Assembly: GCF_029227915.1 (NCBI RefSeq)
Contig: NC_079875.1
Location: 16,733,001 to 16,797,000 of the forward strand
Direction of reading: 5' to 3'
Origin: Hydractinia symbiolongicarpus
Lineage: Eukaryota > Cnidaria > Hydrozoa > Anthoathecata > Hydractiniidae
DNA length: 64,000 nucleotides
Made by a program: the position numbers and the translations under genes. Under the pieces are notes generated by a model, which was not told the DNA's origin, ran no database searches, and saw only the letters and a list, made by a program, of their open reading frames with translations. Below are positions 21,181 to 34,400 of the stretch, one piece after another. Positions within the stretch are counted from its first letter, which is position 1. Every line of letters begins with the position of its first letter.

Positions 21181-24100
21181 ATGCTAGGTGCAGTATTTGC
21201 CTAATTGCTCACCTGAACAATCCACATCTCCTTGACCAGGTCCTTTTTTACTCCCAGAAATTTCTTTGCCAGATTTTTCAACGACACACCAACAATACCC
21301 AGTAGAGCCCCAGCATTGTTTCATATCATAAGAGCCATCATTGTTACATCTTGGCACAAAAACACCAATCAGATGGGAGCTGAGTGCATGATATCTTTCT
21401 GCTTCGCATTTTGACATAGAATAAGCTACAAAGAGAAATATTGAAGAGATTCATTTCTTTTGGTTGAATTTTAGAACATGTCAGCCTAATTTTCATATTC
21501 TGTGACTAAGATCAAGTTATATTAAAATGTTACTACAACTTTTACATAAAAACCTGCGTCACTCTAGGAACTTATTCATGTCTCATTGCGTTTTGGGGCG
21601 AATGTTAGGTACTGCTTTTGCCTAATTGCTCACCTGAACAATCCACATCTTCTTTACCAGGTCCTTTACTAGTCCCATAGATTTCTTTGCCGGATTTTTC
21701 ATCGACACACCAACGATACCCAGTAGAGGCCCATTGTTTCATTTCGTAAAAGCCATCATTTTTACATCTTGGTACAAAGCCACCAGGCAGATGGGAGCTG
21801 AGTGCATGATATCTTTCTTCTTCGCATGTTGACAAAGAAAAAGCTACAAAGAGGAATATTGAAGAGATTCATTCCTCTTGGTTGAATTTTAGAACATGTC
21901 AGCGTAATTTTCATATTCTGTGACTAAGTCTATGTTTTTTTTATATTGTACTACTACTTGTACATAAAAACCTACATCACTGTAGGAACGTATTCATATT
22001 TCACTACTTCTTCGTACAAATGCTAGGTGCAGTATTTGCCTAATTGCTCACCTGCACAATCCACACGTACTTGACCAGGTCCTTTTCTGGTTCCAGAAAT
22101 TTCTTTGCCAGATATTTCATCGACACACCAACAATACCCGGTAGAGGCCCAGCATTGTTTCATTTCGTAAGAGCCATCACTTTTACAATTTGGTACAAAG
22201 ATACCATACTGATGGGAGTTGAGTGCTTGTTGTCTTTCTGCTTGGCATTGTGACGTAGTGTAAGCTACAAAGAGGAATATTGAGGAGATTCATACTTTTT
22301 GGTTGAATTGTAGAACATGGCAATGTAGATTTTATGTTCTGTGACTAAGCTTAAGTTTTATTTACATTTCACTACAACTTGTACATAAAAACCTACATCA
22401 CTGTAGGAAGTATTCATATTTCATTACTTTTTGGGACTAATGCTAAGTGCAGCTTTTGCCTAATTGCTCACCTGGACAATCCACATCTCCTTGACCAGGT
22501 CCTTTTTTACTCCCAGAAATTTCTTTGCCAGATTTTTCAACGACACACCAACAATACCCAGTAGAGGCCCAGCATTGTTTCATATCGTAAGAGCCATCAT
22601 TTTTACATTTTGGTACAAAAACACCAATCAGATGGGAGCTGAGTGCATGATATCTTTCTGCTTCGCATTTTGACATAGAATAAGCTACAAAGAGAAATAT
22701 TGAGGAGATTCATACTTTTTGGTTGAATTGTAGAACATGGCAATGTAGATTTTATGTTCTGTAACCAAGCTTATGTTTTATTTACATTTCACTACAACTT
22801 GTACATAAAAACCTACATCACTGTAGGAAGTATTCATATTTCAATACTTTTTGGGACTAATACTAAGTGCAGCTTTTGCCTAATTGCTCACCTGAACAAT
22901 CCACATCTCCTTGACCAGGTCCTTTTTTACTCCCAGAAATTTCTTTGCCAGTTTTTTCAACGACACACCAACAATACCCAGTAGAGGCCCATTGTTTCAT
23001 TTCGTAAAAGCCATCATTTTTACATCTTGGTACAAAGCCACCAGGCAGATGGGAGCTGAGTGCATGATATCTTTCTTCTTCGCATGTTGACAAAGAAAAA
23101 GCTACAAAGAGGAATATTGTAGAGATTCATTCCTCTTGGTTGAATTTTAGAACATGTCAGCCTAATTTTCATATTCTGTGACTAAGTCTATGTTTTTTTT
23201 ATATTGTACTACTACTTGTACATAAAAACCTACATCACTGTAGGAACTTATTCATATTTCACTACTTCTTCGTACAAATGCTAGGTGCAGTATTTGCCTA
23301 ATTGCTCACCTGAACAATCCACATGTACTTGACCAGGTCCTTTTCTGGTTCCAGAAATTTCTTTGCCAGATATTTCATCGACACACCAACAATACCCAGT
23401 AGAGGCCCAGCATTGTTCCATTTCGTAAGAGCCATCACTTTTACATTTTGGTACAAAGACCCCAATCAGATGGGAGTTGAGTGCTTGTTGTCTTTCTGCT
23501 TCGCATTGTGACGTAGTGTTAGCTACAAAGAGCAATATTGGAAAGATTCATACATTTTGGGTAAATTTTTGAACATGTCGGCGACTAAGTTTAAGTTTTA
23601 TTTATTTTTAACAGCTACGTTTTTCAAATAATAAACAAAATCGCTATGCCTATCTGTCGCATACACACAAATGTAATAAAATTTTAGTTTAAAACTTTAA
23701 GTAATTGATAAGCCTACGGAAAAGTCATCAAAGGCGGAAGAACAATGAAAAATATAGCTGGTCTCTTGATGGCTTGATGACGAGAATAGTGTATATAGAA
23801 AAAATTTTAACGAATTTGTTTACCCATTGCCTCTATTTTGTCTCTATTATGTAGAGCTAGAAACGTTGATCAAGAAAACGTATAAGATCTTGTGCTTTTG
23901 ACGAAGGTTTGCAGAAAATCTTTTTGATGATATCATCATCTGTCTGTTCTAAAACTGTTGGGTTAACCAAGGCTTGGTTTAAGCAATTCGTTCTAGTTGT
24001 ACTCAGGTGGTCTTAAGTTGTTTCTTAGCTCCTTAGTTGTTACATTTATACATTAGTTTGACATCAACGCCGCTATTATTAGCGATCGCAATGCACTATA

Positions 24101-24399
24101 AACACAACCTAATCCCCAGGGTCTTTTGGTCCTTGAATCGTTGTTAGATTAATCAAAAAGGAAAAATGCAGTTGAAAGGAGGTTCAAACAGGCCGACACA
24201 CACACAAATAATTTAATCACCTACTTAATTGTCTTGTTAAAGCATGGGAGCAGCCATTTTTTCTAGTCCACCAACTTTCTCCTGTGCAATACGATGGCAT
24301 CGCACTTTTGTCAAATGCAGGAATCTCAGGATCGTTGCCAGCTATTTCATAAGTCAAATGTGCGATTATAGCAAACACGAGAATCAACTTTGGCACCAT
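19115..24399 (-). CDS. Secreted protein with ten thyroglobulin type-1 domains
   Basis: The first coding exon, 24225-24399, starts at ATG right after an acceptor. It gives a signal peptide (MVPKLILVFAIIAHLTYEIA) and a short acidic/Cys-containing segment. A donor at TTAA|GTAGGT leaves phase 1. Ten exons of 210-222 bp follow: 23310-23522, 22892-23101, 22472-22684, 22052-22264, 21634-21843, 21213-21425, 20784-21005, 20230-20448, 19669-19890 and 19115-19333. Each has a pyrimidine-rich acceptor and a TTCAG|GTRAGY-like donor (GTATTC in 20230-20448 and 19115-19333), and each is phase 1-1, so they join in any number. Each encodes one TY domain: C.aER.hAL…GVFVPRC..DGSY..kQC…GYCWCV…G..i.Gt.kGpGq.dvDC. 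TY domains are structural modules, some of which inhibit cysteine or aspartic proteases (equistatin in sea anemones). A secreted multi-domain protease inhibitor is the best inference. The terminal exon is uncertain: reading through the last donor stops after IH. Confidence 0.8.
21184..23560 (-). repeat. Tandem duplication: TY exons 1-3 and 4-6, about 1258-bp period
   Basis: Exon ends are shifted by a constant 1258-1259 bp between the first three and the next three TY exons (23522/22264, 23101/21843, 22684/21425). Each pair shares private features: NTTSQ/TTSQ starts, the C-less MKQWASTG motif, and the SKCEAERYHALSSHL start. Within each block the three exons are about 420 bp apart. So a single TY exon was first triplicated and the triplet was then duplicated. 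Confidence 0.85.
23565..24215. other. Intron between signal-peptide exon and first TY exon
   Basis: About 700 bp without a clear exon or repeat. Confidence 0.4.
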
Positions 24400-24720
24400 C
24401 TGAAAAACAGAAACAAAGTACATGCTTTTGTTAAAAAAACATGGATTCTAAGAATATTTGCCAGGAATTTCGCTTGGAAAACAATTATTCTAATGCTTAG
24501 AACAATCGAGAAATAAGAGTAATAACCAGCCTAGCTCTCAGAGGTATGAGAAAGGTATGCATTACTATCAATATACTTTAAAAGGGAATTAACAAAAGAT
24601 TTTAATATGTAGTTTGCTCCTCACCATTAGCTTTTTGCGCAATATAGCCAATTACTTCTCCAATATCAAATGATTTTTAAAGAATGAGATACATGGGACA
24701 GTATTTATAGCCTGTACGCT
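24399..24720 (-). promoter_or_regulatory. Core promoter and 5'UTR intron of the TY gene
   Basis: GGCTATAAATAC on the minus strand (24701-24712) is a good TATA box. About 80 bp downstream GCTAATG|GTGAGG (24625/24624) is a strong donor, and CTGTTTTTCAG|ATGGTG (24400/24399) is a strong acceptor. A short leader exon of about 45-50 nt is therefore predicted. Its last codon ATG would join in frame with the next ATG, so either could be the start. Confidence 0.6.
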
Positions 24721-25053
24721 GTGTATACTTCATTAGTTGCGGTTTTTCATTCCCGAAACCTCCTTATCAACCTCTAGCCAAATTAATCCGGTTTTGAAAA
24801 CAAGTTTTAAGCCGTTTTTATATTCGGACTACTTTAGCTAAATCCGAAACATGACAAAATTATGCTTCTCGACAGTGACTATTAACTTGTAAAAGGTGGA
24901 TTTTCGTTCCAATTATTCCTGTACTCGCACATTCATTCTCAACATTCTGTGGTAAAAATGCTCTGGTTAATTTCCAGCTTTATTTTGCGACGATATTAAC
25001 ACTATTTTAGCCCATGCAGTGTATTCTGTTGCAAACCCCGCCGTTATTATAGT

Positions 25054-25165
25054 TCGGTGCCTCGTGGATAAATCCACGGGGTCGGCAGTCCTTTATTCAC
25101 CGCATTTAGTGGGTCTCGCTACTTACGGTATTATTTTGACGCACAAACAGACAGACGAACGGCTA
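25054..25165. repeat. Hairpin repeat family H
   Basis: CTCGTGGATAAATCCACGGG, CAGTCCTTTATTCACCGCAT, CAAACAGACAGACGAACGGC in order. One copy lacking clear termini. Confidence 0.6.
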
Positions 25166-28100
25166 TTTTTAAAGAGAAGAATTTTTTGCAAAAAAGAAAG
25201 AAATCTTTCGTTGTCAGTCTCTCTTCTTATAGAGTTTCCTTTACATTTAATAATTCAATATTATGATTAGCTTTTTTTTTACAAAGACATTTTGACGACC
25301 GCATCAATAGGAACTGCTTCTATTTTACTTCGAGCCTGATTGCACGCTGTAGAATAATGCAATAACTGTTTGAATTCTGCATGTGCATGTTTACACCGAT
25401 TTACTGTCTCAAATATACGCGTAAGCGTAAAAATAGATTGAATGGAAACCCGCTTCAAGAAGGCCTTGTTTAGTCTCCGTATAAAGTCATCCACCAGGAA
25501 AAAAATTCATACACTTCAGTGTTCGAAACCAATTGGACACAATCAGATCGTCATGTTTTTTTCCGCGTTTCTACCGTCATTTTGGTACGATTTTTCAACC
25601 GTTTTGGAACAATAATGGCAATTTTTTTTCCTTTTTTACTCGGGAAGAAACTCATACGGCGCAAGCTGTCGAAACCAATTAGTGATAATAAGATCGTAGT
25701 GATTTTCAGGAATTAATTTTAATTCATTTTTAATTTTCGCTGCTTTTCTATAATTTTTCTATAATTTTTTGTACCATTTTTGTATAATGCTGGCAATTTC
25801 CTCTATCGTAAAAGTCAGTACTATAATCTTTATTATATTTGAAGCTTGGATTGGAGGACAGATTGGACGAGAAAACCCATTCGAACACTATTAAGACGGC
25901 AATGTGCAAAAAAAATGCAAAGCTCCCTTCCTTTTTACTAACAAGATTGTGAAAAACGTTGGCTGTAATAAGGAAAAGATTTTTCTCCAAGGAGCATGCG
26001 GTAAACATTAACTTTGAATCTGTCCTTACTTTTCTAGAAGATTAAAGAAAAAATTCACTTTGCGACCCAAATTAAGTAATCTTGAAACACCAAAATGATA
26101 GCAACGACAAATTCGACTTCAAGTTGAAAATTATGGTGGTGACTATTGTGATTTTATGCCATGCAACAAACTAAACGCAAAAGTACACTTTTCTTAGTAA
26201 CTACTTGATTATGAACAAGTTTCTCTGGGAAAAAACAAATTTTAAAAGCACAAAAAAAAATTAGCTTTAGCCTGAATCCTACAACACAGGGACAAATATA
26301 AGGGAAAAACCAGAATTGAATCAAATAAACTAATCCATCCATTAATTTTTAACTACAGTCCCTCTACGAATTCAATGCGAAAGGAAAAGTCCTTGCAGGC
26401 TAAAATATTTCAGATTTTTGGTGTTTCATAAAAAAAAGTGAACAATTGGAAATAGTCTTCTCTAATCAAGTTCCTGTTAAACTATAAAGAATTGACCAGA
26501 AGAGACATACGTTTTTACGTCAAATACTGTACGATTTTATTTTCTTTATTATAGTTATTAAACTAAATTCTCTGCTGTATATATTATATTGGCATATCCA
26601 AGAAAGTAAGAAATATATAACTAGGGCCGTAAGGCAACCCTAACTGGTCTGGGCCAAAAGATGTATCAAAGTTAAAACTAGGGAAAAAACTAGATTCGCC
26701 CCTGTAATCAAATTTCTCGAGTTTCAAGGAGCCACTAATTAATCCAAGGCAGCCTTTACACGAACTTTCACTGCAGAGGCAGTAAAAAACTTTCAATGTT
26801 CCGCTCTGGTCTAATTTCCGAAAGTTCCACAGATCGATGTCAACCCATTATTCTGCGATAAATAAAACCATTTAGGAGGTGACTTAGATTTAAATATGGA
26901 TATCGGACGTTCTGAAACGATTTTGTAATGGGTAGGGTTCTATTTTACACAAAGTCGAATAATTGGCTTCACAACAAAGAGTAATTCTGATTCAGTGCAA
27001 ACGTTGATATGATCTTTTTTTGATGCTGCTAATCCCACAGTTGTATTTGAAATGTTGTACAACTAAGATTATTTACTTTTTTTTAAAACTTTGTATACTA
27101 GCCTATAGAAAGATCCACGGGTTCGCCTGGCGCACATATTTCTTACATTGGTATTTTGTGCACCTGTTATGAAGTATGGATTAACAAGGGAGATCCCGAG
27201 ACACTGCGTTTATAAAGCGTTAAACATTAGGTTGAGCACTTAGACATGTTGCACACCCGGTTAGGTACTTCCAGTACAGGCATATTGTGTGTTACAATTC
27301 TATTGGAGTGCGCACATCAAAAGCAGAGAAAAAGCGATTTCAAACAATAAATTTGTAATTCAATGTCAGCTGATTTATGTTGGACTTTGAACTGTCGTAC
27401 GATATGATGTAATTACATAGGCATTCATTAACAATTTCCTTCGTAATACCTTATACAAATTTTTCATCATCTTTTCAGATCAGTAGCGGACAGCAAACAG
27501 ACAAGTCAAATTTAATTTTTCGACTTTCAAGCCTCAACCTTTTCTTCAATCGAGCCTATAATGCGCTTCAGTTTCCCTACTAAATCTAACAACTCACATT
27601 TCTTAACTGGCGCATTATTAAGCTGGTTATTATATATACTTCATATTAAACTGTTAAAAAGCAAAGTTGCGCAATTTCTCCTCCTTAAACTTGTTTAGGT
27701 CTGGCAAAACATCACAGAGGAAAATCCATACAACACATCCAAATGGAGCGCTTCAGTACAGATATTGTGTTTTAAATCGATTGAAATATGCTTGACTATC
27801 TAACTGCATTTAGCGAAAGAAAAATTACTTGAACATTTGCTCTTATACCAAACTGAATAAAAACCCTTATAAGAATAGAAATAAATAAGGCTAGCTAACC
27901 AACTGACCTTAGACTGCTCCCTCAAAATCTACGTTCGTAGCTAAAATCTAGGTGTATTTGAGAGTTTTACATGACTAGAAAACCCAACACAACCAGACAC
28001 CTTCCAAACTAAAGTGGCCGTTGCATGTTCCTTCGTTGGCATGGCGAGGCCGCAAAAAACCCGGATTAGCTATCCGCAAAAATCGGACTTTGTGATTGAT

Positions 28101-29066
28101 CTACAAACTATGTGTGAGTATCAAACACAAAAACAAAAAAATCAAGCACTGCGGAGAATCTGAAATAAAGTTGCGGCGCAAACCTTTTGAACAAACAGAC
28201 AGAATAAGGCTATTTAGAATAGACTAGTCGCTAGCCCATGAAAGAATCCACTAGATTTTGCCCGGCGGACTTATTTCTCACATCGGTATTCCGTGCAGCT
28301 GTTAGTTCAAAGTAGTTAGTTCAAGAAGTTCAAAAATCTTTGAAACAATCCATTTACAGGCACTGAAGCATTAAAAACTACATATTTTTTCATTGAAACT
28401 TAGTTTTTCAAAACATTTAGCTTACCACAGGTAAACTATAAAGCACATCCGTGTGTGAAGGAGTGGTTACATTAGTGCGCCCTATAGATGCAATCCCTTT
28501 TAAAAAAAATTTAATTATGTTTAGCGCATATACTTTTAGAACAACTCTCAGAAGCTTGCAGTTTTTATGTTCTGTTTTCATTGTCTTCTTTTACAATTTA
28601 CACACTTCAGGCTGTTGCTTCGTTATTTGAAAGATTTAGGCTTAAAAAACGATGAAGTTCTTCTACTGTTAACCTTCACTCATACAGCTGCCATCTTTAT
28701 GGATGATGTACAAACCACAAATTAGAGTAGACATGTAACTAAGTTTATCTCATTTCTATGTAAACAGTGCATGGATTATTTACATAGTTGTTTTTGATTC
28801 GAGATTGACTTATTTATTTTGGTATTGTATTTTACTAAAATATTTTTGTTTTACATTCTCTTTTATATATTCTTTATTTATTTATTCAAGACTTAATGAC
28901 ATGTCTTGTTTAAAGTTACTATTTATGATAATATTAAAGAAGCTTTTTAAAGCGTTTACCCTAGGTCTTCATCGCAGTTGGTCCGTTGTAACTAACAAAG
29001 CCTAAATTATTGGTGTTAATAAGTTTTAAATCTCTGATATTCGAGAGATACACACAAACTGGAATT

Positions 29067-29235
29067 TATCGTGTAAGAGCGTTAATGAAAGGGCGTTTAT
29101 CGATCACAAATTGGGCGTTTATTAATAATACAATAATGCTTGTCGCGTGTAAGTTGTCGTCTTACACTTTGCTGCAGTGATTTTTATTAACAACGCCCCT
29201 ACTAAACGCCCACCATTAATTAAACGCCCAACTAC
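29067..29235. repeat. GGGCGTTTA inverted-repeat element
   Basis: GGGCGTTTAT occurs twice in the left arm. TAAACGCCC occurs twice on the right with another CGCCCC between, so each arm holds direct repeats and the arms are inverted to each other. GTGTAAG/CTTACAC also pair near the centre. No coding capacity. Iterated-word arms of this type resemble termini of non-autonomous DNA transposons. Confidence 0.55.
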
Positions 29236-30399
29236 CAACTTAAGCAAATTTTTAAGGAAGTTTTTTGATTTAGCAGCATTCAAGGTATGCCAGACTTTTT
29301 TTACTTAAACAATTTTTTGCTCACCTAGAAATCATTTAAACTTTTTTTACAATCTATAATTTTCCTTTCTTGTAGCTTTTTGTGTATTCGCTTCTTTCTT
29401 GTTTTTTCCTTCAACTTTATTAATGACGTCGAATATGGTTTCCATGGTTATGTCATTAAAACATAAAATAATGTAACAATAACGTTAGCCGATAGCTCGA
29501 CATATGAGATGTCCTTAACGCTATGTGTTTCTAAGGCAGATGAATTTTCCAACGTTTTTCTTTTTTTTCCCGCCAAAAATTATAATTTCGAACAATTAAT
29601 GGGAATGAAATTATCTTTAAATCGTGTTTGTATTTGAATCGAGCTGTTATTGACTTTTCTTTTACATCCTAAGCGCAAAATATTTATTACACATTCTTTC
29701 CAAAGTTAGCAGAAAAAAAAATTCATAAAGTTGTTTTTTTCACGAATAAGATTTTAAAGTTGTTACTACAGAGATATCTCATAATAATCACATCCGGCAG
29801 TTTTTAGGTAAATATGTTGTTATTTGTTTTGATTTTGTCCAAGGACATGCTTACATGGCATCATGAGAGGAGAAATTTAAGGAATAAAGCAAATCCTGAA
29901 AATCTAGAATAATGTAGATATCACTAGATCGGATATTTTTTTGGAATGTATTAAGTTTTAATTTAAAGCAATCTCTTCTAAACTTGTAATATGGTGTAGA
30001 AAATACTTTATGTTATCAAATTGAATAAGTGAAAGAAATATTTTTGTTATAACCCTTTTTTAAAAAAAAATAAAATGGTGAAAAATAGGTTTTTAAAAAT
30101 AAAAATTGAATATTTTCATAATCTCGTTATTGACATTATCCTTGATCTTCTTAATTTAAATTAGAATGTCGGCTTCTTGTTCTTACCTGTTTGTTCTCAA
30201 TTTGTTGCATAAGAATTTTTACCTTTCCGCCTGATGAAGAATGAAGGGGGCAGTACAGTATCCTTATCCTTCCTATGGCAATACCGTATGAGCACGTATG
30301 AAACAAGTTCTTATAGTGACACACGTACTCCTTAACAAAATGAGCAAATTAAAAGATTTAAAACATACATAACTTCAGTAAATGAGTAAGATAAATAAT

Positions 30400-30687
30400 G
30401 GGAAGTCTTAACGTCCTTGGGGATTTCATCCTAACGGTTGGCTCTTCCTCCCCTCCAACTGTAACTATGTTACATTACCGCATAGTATAGCATAGCAAGT
30501 TAGAGCAATGCTATACATACGTATAGCATTGCTCTAACTTGCTTGCCTGCCACATAAGCCGGTTAGCGTTCAGTAGATGGCACCAAATGGGCTGACAACA
30601 CTACATTTAAAGTGCGCCGGAGTGGTCACTCGAACCTGAAAGCTTATGAGTAGAAGTCGAATGCACTACCACTACACCATCTCCGCT
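30400..30687 (-). mobile_element. tRNA-derived SINE family A, copy 1, with palindromic tail
   Basis: Minus strand: head GATGGTGTAGTGGTAGTGC (A-box-like), B box GGTTCGAGTGA, body GTTGTCAGCCCATTTGG and CCATCTACTGAACGC, then a tail AGTTAGAGCAATGCTATA. In this copy the tail forms a near-perfect 50-bp palindrome (30494-30543, 4-bp spacer). Two further copies (36375-36620 and 41532-41735) share head, body and the distal AAGGACGTTAA block. Confidence 0.8.
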
Positions 30688-31499
30688 AAACTTCAGACCA
30701 TAACTTTATTTTGTGAAAATTTAAAAACAACTATCACACCCTGTTTTTCATTATATTTTCATTAAAACTAGAAAATCCATGGTTATTTACAGGTTATGTT
30801 TTTTTTTTAATCTTTATTGTTAAAATGTCTGTCACAGCTTAGTTAGATTATGCATAAAAGGTTTGTTGGTCATTATTTTAACTAACTTGTCTGTCATACA
30901 AAAATTAAACTGCGTATAAGTAGAGCATTTTGCTAAAATAGAAAATTACGCTGCTAACAGTGTGGGAAGAATTTGCGAGTTTATGCTATGTCAACTTTGT
31001 GTCAATATATTACTGCGAAGTACCACAACGATTCGAGTTTTTGAGAGTCTTTATGAACCATTAAAAGCTGTCTGGTCTTTTAATATACTGTCACTGTTTA
31101 ACATGTAAAAGAACCGTTAGAAATTGTGATCTTATCATCTTATTATCTTATACAGGACTCAAATTTCCTTAATATGTTCTTAGCTAAAACCAGCGCTTGT
31201 AAAAACCTACTTTTTAATTTTTCAATGTTAATGTGTTGATATAAATGCCTAGCTACAATCGCTGACAAAAAAAATTAGTGCAACGAAATTAATATAGATA
31301 GTTGACGCTCTCTAATTCAATTTCAAGGAGATATTCATCAAATTAGAGAGCTTATCGAATAGTGGGAAGTCTCTCTGATTCGATATTTGGGGGTAAATGC
31401 CGAATTAGAGAATGGAATGCAAATAACAAAGGAGACTAACCTAAGTTCTTAGGGAAAATATCTTCTATATTTGGCAGCTTTTTCATAAAGTTTTCTATA

Positions 31500-34400
31500 C
31501 ATGGCGACCTTTTTTTCCAGGACATTTTAAATTAAAATCCAAGACATTTCAGGATAAAATTGATAAAGAAATAAAAAATTCCAGAACATTCCAGGACAAC
31601 AAATAAAGTAAAGTCATGTATTTCTTTGAGCTTAAAACTAAAAGCTGTAACAACATAAGAATTCAATCTCTGAACTAAAATAAACACTAGCTAGCCAAAC
31701 AAAAATTAACCCCAATAACAAAATAGCAACATAAGACTACAAAATACTTTTCCAATCAAACAATGGAATCCTTTCGAAGTATTAATGCTTGCTCCATCTG
31801 AACCAACTCGTCAAATTGTTCCTTCTTGGTGTTGGCTAACATTCGTAAATCGTTTGATCGTCCAAGGATTTGAAAGTCAGCATTTGTGTATGCTTTCAAT
31901 GCCAATTCATCAGCATCTTTAATGAGAGTGTTTATACTGGTTTGGAGGAATTGTTTTTTCCTTTGCACTTCTTCAATTTCAGTTGAAATAACCTTTCGTT
32001 TCAATGCTTTTCCAGAATCCACTTTTAACTTCTTCTTTTCATTATTAATTTCAACATAACGCGATCTTGCACACTTGACAGACTTAACTAATTCCCTTGT
32101 AATTGGAATGTTGTGTGCTCGCACTTCTTTTGCAATCATGTGATTGTGCAGAATTCTTAATGATTTCAGCGAACATTCTGACTGGTTCTCTTTAATGAAT
32201 TCTTTATTTGCTTTGAAGTCTCGTTCAATAGCAGATTGTTCGTGACTCAGGCAGAATACGAGCTTAAAAATACTCCATAAAGACTCAAAACCTTTTGTTT
32301 TTAGAAACTGGGCAAAGAATGTATCTAGCCTTTGATCAAACTTTTCAAATGAGAGAAACTTTTCCTGGTGTTCAGGTACAACATCATCAATGAGCTTTGA
32401 GAACTGTTCTTTAGCATCAGCAGCAACTTTAGGGGTGACTTGCCCTAAAGAAGTTAGCTTTTCTAACATCTTGGAAAATCTTAACTTTGAAACTTCTCTT
32501 TCATCCCTAATGGCCAGCCTGTTGGGATTGATTGAACTGCAGCATCGAATGATCATGTGTTTCAGGGGGCATTTCTCTACCATGTGACTGGTCACACTGG
32601 ATAAGAACAGAACAGTTTCTTGATGAAAATTTCGAAGGGAACTTCCTTTAAAATCACCGCTTCTCCGAAATTGTGAGATGTGGAGTTGTGCACCCATACC
32701 AACATCAATCGTTTCAGAGTGCTTATGTATGTTCTTATCCGAGACATCGATCTTTAAAAGTTTCATTGTTGTATCAGCCTTTTTGATGGTATCTGAAGGT
32801 ATCAATCAAAAAATCAAAAATGGTAAGGAAAGATCGGTGTTAAATAAATAATCAATTCTCAAGCAGAATAAGAAAAGTGTAATATATAAAGGATAAACAA
32901 ACGGCATTTACCAGTCCAGTGCAGTAACTTTTACACAAGTCAATGTAGTCATAAGTAGATGTAGATGTTGTTGTAGACGTACTGTAGATCTGTCTCGTTC
33001 TATCCTTTAAATAAATAGTATTAGTGAGTTGTCTTTCATAGTATCTGTCATTTATAGCTTCTGTTGTTGTATATTGTACCAGATCTTCGTGAACTTACCT
33101 GTTAGAATAAACATTTTCATAATTGAAGTAAGAAGATCCTTAAGGACATCACATAGGAATGGAACCATTGGTTGATCCGTTTGAAAGCCTCTCAGAAATT
33201 TGTTAAGCTTTGAAGCGATGAACTCTACCAACTTGAGTTTTGTAGGCATCAAGGATTCGTTAACTGCTTTTTGAAGAACTGCAAATGATTTCCCCTGTGG
33301 CTGTCTGGACTTTATAAGACCATCTAGATGTTTGATGAACTTCACAAATTCAGGCCATATGGTGTCTGCTCGATTTGCACAGTTTTCATTCTCACACCAC
33401 CTGTGACCACAATAAGGCAGTGGATAAATATTTGTTTCTGTCAACTTTTCGTACAGATCCCTTCTGGCAGGTGATTCATCTAACAACTTTGACATAGCTT
33501 TCAGCACCTTTCCCATTTCCCAACCGGACTTCTTGATGCCATTTTTCAAGCTTCCATGTACAGTATGCAGGCCACATGTTCCGATATTCACTAGACCAGC
33601 TAGTTCATCAAGATCACGTTTTTCAGAAAATAAAGTAAGAATTTTTAGGTTGACATTTGGTCCATCTGAAGATATTTGCATAAGACTTTTTGGATCAAGA
33701 GATTTGGACCCATTCAAAAAAGTTTCGAGTATTTGCTCTGCATTTGCACCACCCATGAATTCAGAGTTCATGTACCTTGTTATGGAAATATCTTTCTCAT
33801 TATCCCAATATCTGACCAAAATATCCATTTGTCCCTTTTGTAGTTTTTTGTTTAAACTTTCATCAAAGGATAACGAATATGTAGGTGATTTCTTGACTTC
33901 TTCCATCAAGACTTCTAAGAAATATGGAGCAAGACCATGGTTAATGAGATAGCCACATTTGGTTCTTCCGCAAGAAAATTTTTCTGCTATATGGCTGTCA
34001 GGAAACATCACATGAAATAGTTCACTGAGTCCATCACAAGAGCGTTGGGAAAAGTTAGCCTGGACCACCTTCATAGCCCAGCGGATTTCTGCAAATAATA
34101 TTTGATCTCTCTCAAACATGGAATCTAAAGTACCTTGACAGGGTTTAGTTGAGGAACTTGCTTTATCAGAGGATGTTGGCTCAGAAGAGGATGTTGGCTC
34201 AGAAGAGTACGTTAGCTTGGAAGAATCTGTTACATTTTGGTTACCGGTAACAAAAGGGAGAACAGAAGAATTAACAGGTTCTCTTTCAGTGTGTTTTTTA
34301 CTTTTTTATGACTTTTGATAGCTGCTTCGCCCATATTTGTGACGCAAATATCTTTCGAGCAGTATTTACATCTTCCAAAGCCTTCATTTTTTTTGGAAAG

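Larger units (their letters stand above)
25170..31290. other. Six kilobases with no recognised gene, repeat fragments only
   Basis: Short minus-strand frames at 25279-25494 and 26584-26796 have protein-like composition but no motif, partner exon or known family. Family H-like fragments sharing CCACGGGTTCGCCTGG or GCCCGGCGGACTTATTTCTC words lie at 27097-27180 and 28225-28310. A GGGCGTTTA hairpin lies at 29067-29235 and a SINE at 30400-30687. The rest is featureless AT-rich sequence. Confidence 0.4.

Noticed and set aside
19640-23511. Plus-strand frames of 60-76 codons over the TY array
   Set aside because: They recur only because the exons on the minus strand recur; they are antisense shadows.
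19084-23540. Regular 420-bp periodicity considered as a CRISPR or satellite array
   Set aside because: Each period holds a spliced, conserved protein domain; spacers are introns, not unique short spacers.
26584-26796. 70-codon minus-strand frame with Cys-rich start
   Set aside because: Nothing to tie it to a gene; may be a repeat fragment, kept only as a note in the gap description.
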